7,684 nucleotides of DNA from Clostridiales bacterium (GTDB taxonomy: Bacteria; Bacillota; Sulfobacillia; UBA995; UBA9673): assembly GCA_003541445.1 (NCBI GenBank), contig DPMO01000229.1, positions 1 to 7,684 on the forward strand. The letters run 5' to 3'. A model generated the notes under the pieces. That model was not told the DNA's origin, searched no databases, and was given only the letters and a program-made list of their open reading frames with translations. Shown here in pieces: positions 6,718-7,684 of the stretch (positions are counted from its first letter, which is position 1; the number at the start of each line of letters is the position of its first letter). The translations under genes were made by a program, and so were the position numbers.

Positions 6718-6725
6718 GTCAAGGG

Positions 6726-7684
6726 ATGTCGAAGCCTGCGTCCACCAGCAGGGGGTGGCTCGTGTTGCAGGACCGTCCCTGGTACGCCCGGTGGCCGGCC
6801 GGCCTCCCGGTGTCGCTCGACTACCCGTCGGTCCCCGTGTACAAGCTCCTGGAGAGTTCGGCCCGGAAGTATCCGGACCGGGAGGCGCTCGTCTTTCCCG
6901 TCTACGGGACATCCATGACATATGCCGAGCTGTGGGAGAAGGCCCGGCGTTTCGCCGCGGCCCTCTCCCGGCTCGGCGTGCGCCGGGGCGACGTCGTGTG
7001 CATCCAGCTTTCCAACAGCCCCCACTACGCCATCGCCTACTACGGCCTCATGCTGGCGGGTGCGGTCTTCACGCCCTCGCACCCCATGCAGAGCCCTTTG
7101 GAGCTCAGGCGTCAGCTCGTCGACTCCGGAGCCGAGACCCTCATCGTCCCCGACACCTTCATGCCGACCGTGACCGGGGTGCGGGGTCAGACGAGGGTCA
7201 AGAACGTGATCGTCAGCGGGGAGCAGGAACTCGTCCCGCCGTTCACGCCCGTCCACGTCGTCTCCTGGGGACCGAGGACCTACAGCTTCCAGCAGCTCCT
7301 CCTCGGTTCGCCGCCCAAGCCGCCCCCGCTCAGGCTGAACCCCGAGCGCGACATCGCCCACCTGGCCTACACCGGAGGCACGACAGGGGTGTCCAAGGGC
7401 GTCGTCCTGACCCACAAGGCCGTCGTCACGAACACCCTCCAGTTCGCCCACTGGACAGCCGGCGGAAGACCCTACCTCGACCGGAGCGGCGTCCTGCAGA
7501 TAGTCGACCACCCCGGACCCCACCCCGGGGGAGACTGGGAGCTGCCGGTGACCCCCGGGGAGAGCACCATGCTCGTGGCCGTCCCCTGGTCGCACGCGAT
7601 GGGCACCGTGGGCTACCTCAACGTCCCTGTCTACCTCGGGGCGACCATCGTCTGCCACCCGCGTTTCGACGCCGGCGCCTACCT
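6726..7684 (+). CDS. AMP-binding acyl-CoA synthetase/ligase family protein (5' part)
   Basis: Member of the ANL superfamily (acyl-CoA synthetases, NRPS adenylation domains, luciferases), which activates a carboxylate with ATP to an acyl-adenylate and usually transfers it to CoA. 319 codons are visible; the gene runs off the right edge, so the C-terminal half is missing. Seen: TYAELWEKARRFAAALSRLGV (about 65-85), GDVVCIQLSN (88-97) and YGLMLAGAVFTPSHP (104-118), typical of the N-terminal subdomain; the phosphate-binding loop AYTGGTTGVSKGVVLTHKAV (214-233); and VPWSHAMG (286-293), matching the usual P-x-x-H motif. Between the last two is an insert of about 35 residues (246-280) rich in Pro, Gly and Asp. 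Start: ATG at 6726, with AAAGGA 12 bases upstream; an in-frame TTG at 6714 is an alternative. The acid substrate cannot be told. It is divergent from the CRISPR operon and probably unrelated. Confidence 0.9.
   Translation, partial: MSKPASTSRGWLVLQDRPWYARWPAGLPVSLDYPSVPVYKLLESSARKYPDREALVFPVYGTSMTYAELWEKARRFAAALSRLGVRRGDVVCIQLSNSPHYAIAYYGLMLAGAVFTPSHPMQSPLELRRQLVDSGAETLIVPDTFMPTVTGVRGQTRVKNVIVSGEQELVPPFTPVHVVSWGPRTYSFQQLLLGSPPKPPPLRLNPERDIAHLAYTGGTTGVSKGVVLTHKAVVTNTLQFAHWTAGGRPYLDRSGVLQIVDHPGPHPGGDWELPVTPGESTMLVAVPWSHAMGTVGYLNVPVYLGATIVCHPRFDAGAY

Larger units (their letters stand above)
6462..6725. promoter_or_regulatory. Divergent intergenic region between the CRISPR effector gene and the synthetase gene
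   Basis: This 264-base spacer separates two genes pointing away from each other, so it must contain the start signals for both transcripts. It contains no ORF with recognisable homology. It is less uniformly GC-rich than the genes, with AT-richer patches near 6570-6600 and 6648-6664 (GAATTCGAAAAAC) and a pyrimidine-rich run at 6665-6682. No paired -35/-10 with normal spacing was convincing on either strand, and no clear archaeal BRE/TATA was evident. It holds two perfect inverted repeats, described separately. The regulatory role follows from gene orientation; the exact promoter positions are not resolved. Confidence 0.6.

Noticed and set aside
6462..6725. CRISPR repeat or degenerate array remnant in the intergenic region
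   Set aside because: No repeated unit of about 28-37 bases at regular spacing is visible; only short inverted repeats and a TAGCC direct repeat 12 bases apart occur.
6525..7658. Long minus-strand ORF (377 codons) opposite the synthetase gene
   Set aside because: Its translation is Gly/Arg/Asp/His-rich with no recognisable domain and is the mirror of a GC-rich real gene. The plus strand has clear AMP-binding motifs.

Overview
The window is G+C-rich, with strong C/G preference at third codon positions. It holds most of a type III-B (Cmr) CRISPR-Cas effector operon on the minus strand, and the 5' part of a divergently transcribed AMP-forming acyl-CoA synthetase-like gene on the plus strand. The composition and a type III-B system would suit a high-GC, perhaps thermophilic, bacterium or archaeon. 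There is no rRNA, tRNA or other phylogenetic marker, so I do not assign a taxon.

Reading the operon in its own direction (high to low coordinates): a 592-residue Csx1/TM1812-type signalling effector (6461-4683); a 47-base gap with a small hairpin; cmr1 (4635-3361); cmr2/cas10 (3364-1451); cmr3 (1451-249); and the first 84 codons of cmr4 (252-1), which runs off the window. The cmr genes overlap by 4, 1 and 4 bases, so they are probably co-transcribed and translationally coupled. cmr5 and cmr6 are expected beyond position 1. No CRISPR array, cas6 or adaptation gene (cas1/cas2) lies in the window.

From family knowledge, Cmr1, Cmr3, Cmr4 and Cas10 would form a crRNA-guided complex. Target RNA binding would switch on the Cas10 GGDD cyclase to make a cyclic oligoadenylate (cOA), and the effector would sense this through its CARF domain and fire its HEPN RNase. 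Two things stand out. First, the effector is not a plain CARF-HEPN protein: after the HEPN RNase motif it carries a second CARF-like domain of a different subtype, giving CARF-HEPN-CARF. Second, Cas10 lacks the N-terminal HD nuclease domain and the zinc-binding cysteines but keeps GGDD, so the system probably acts mainly by second-messenger signalling.

The 264-base spacer 6462-6725 between the effector gene and the synthetase gene must hold both start regions. I see no convincing promoter there, but it contains an 8-bp and a 9-bp perfect inverted repeat. The synthetase gene is open at the right edge and is probably an ordinary metabolic neighbour marking the edge of the CRISPR locus.
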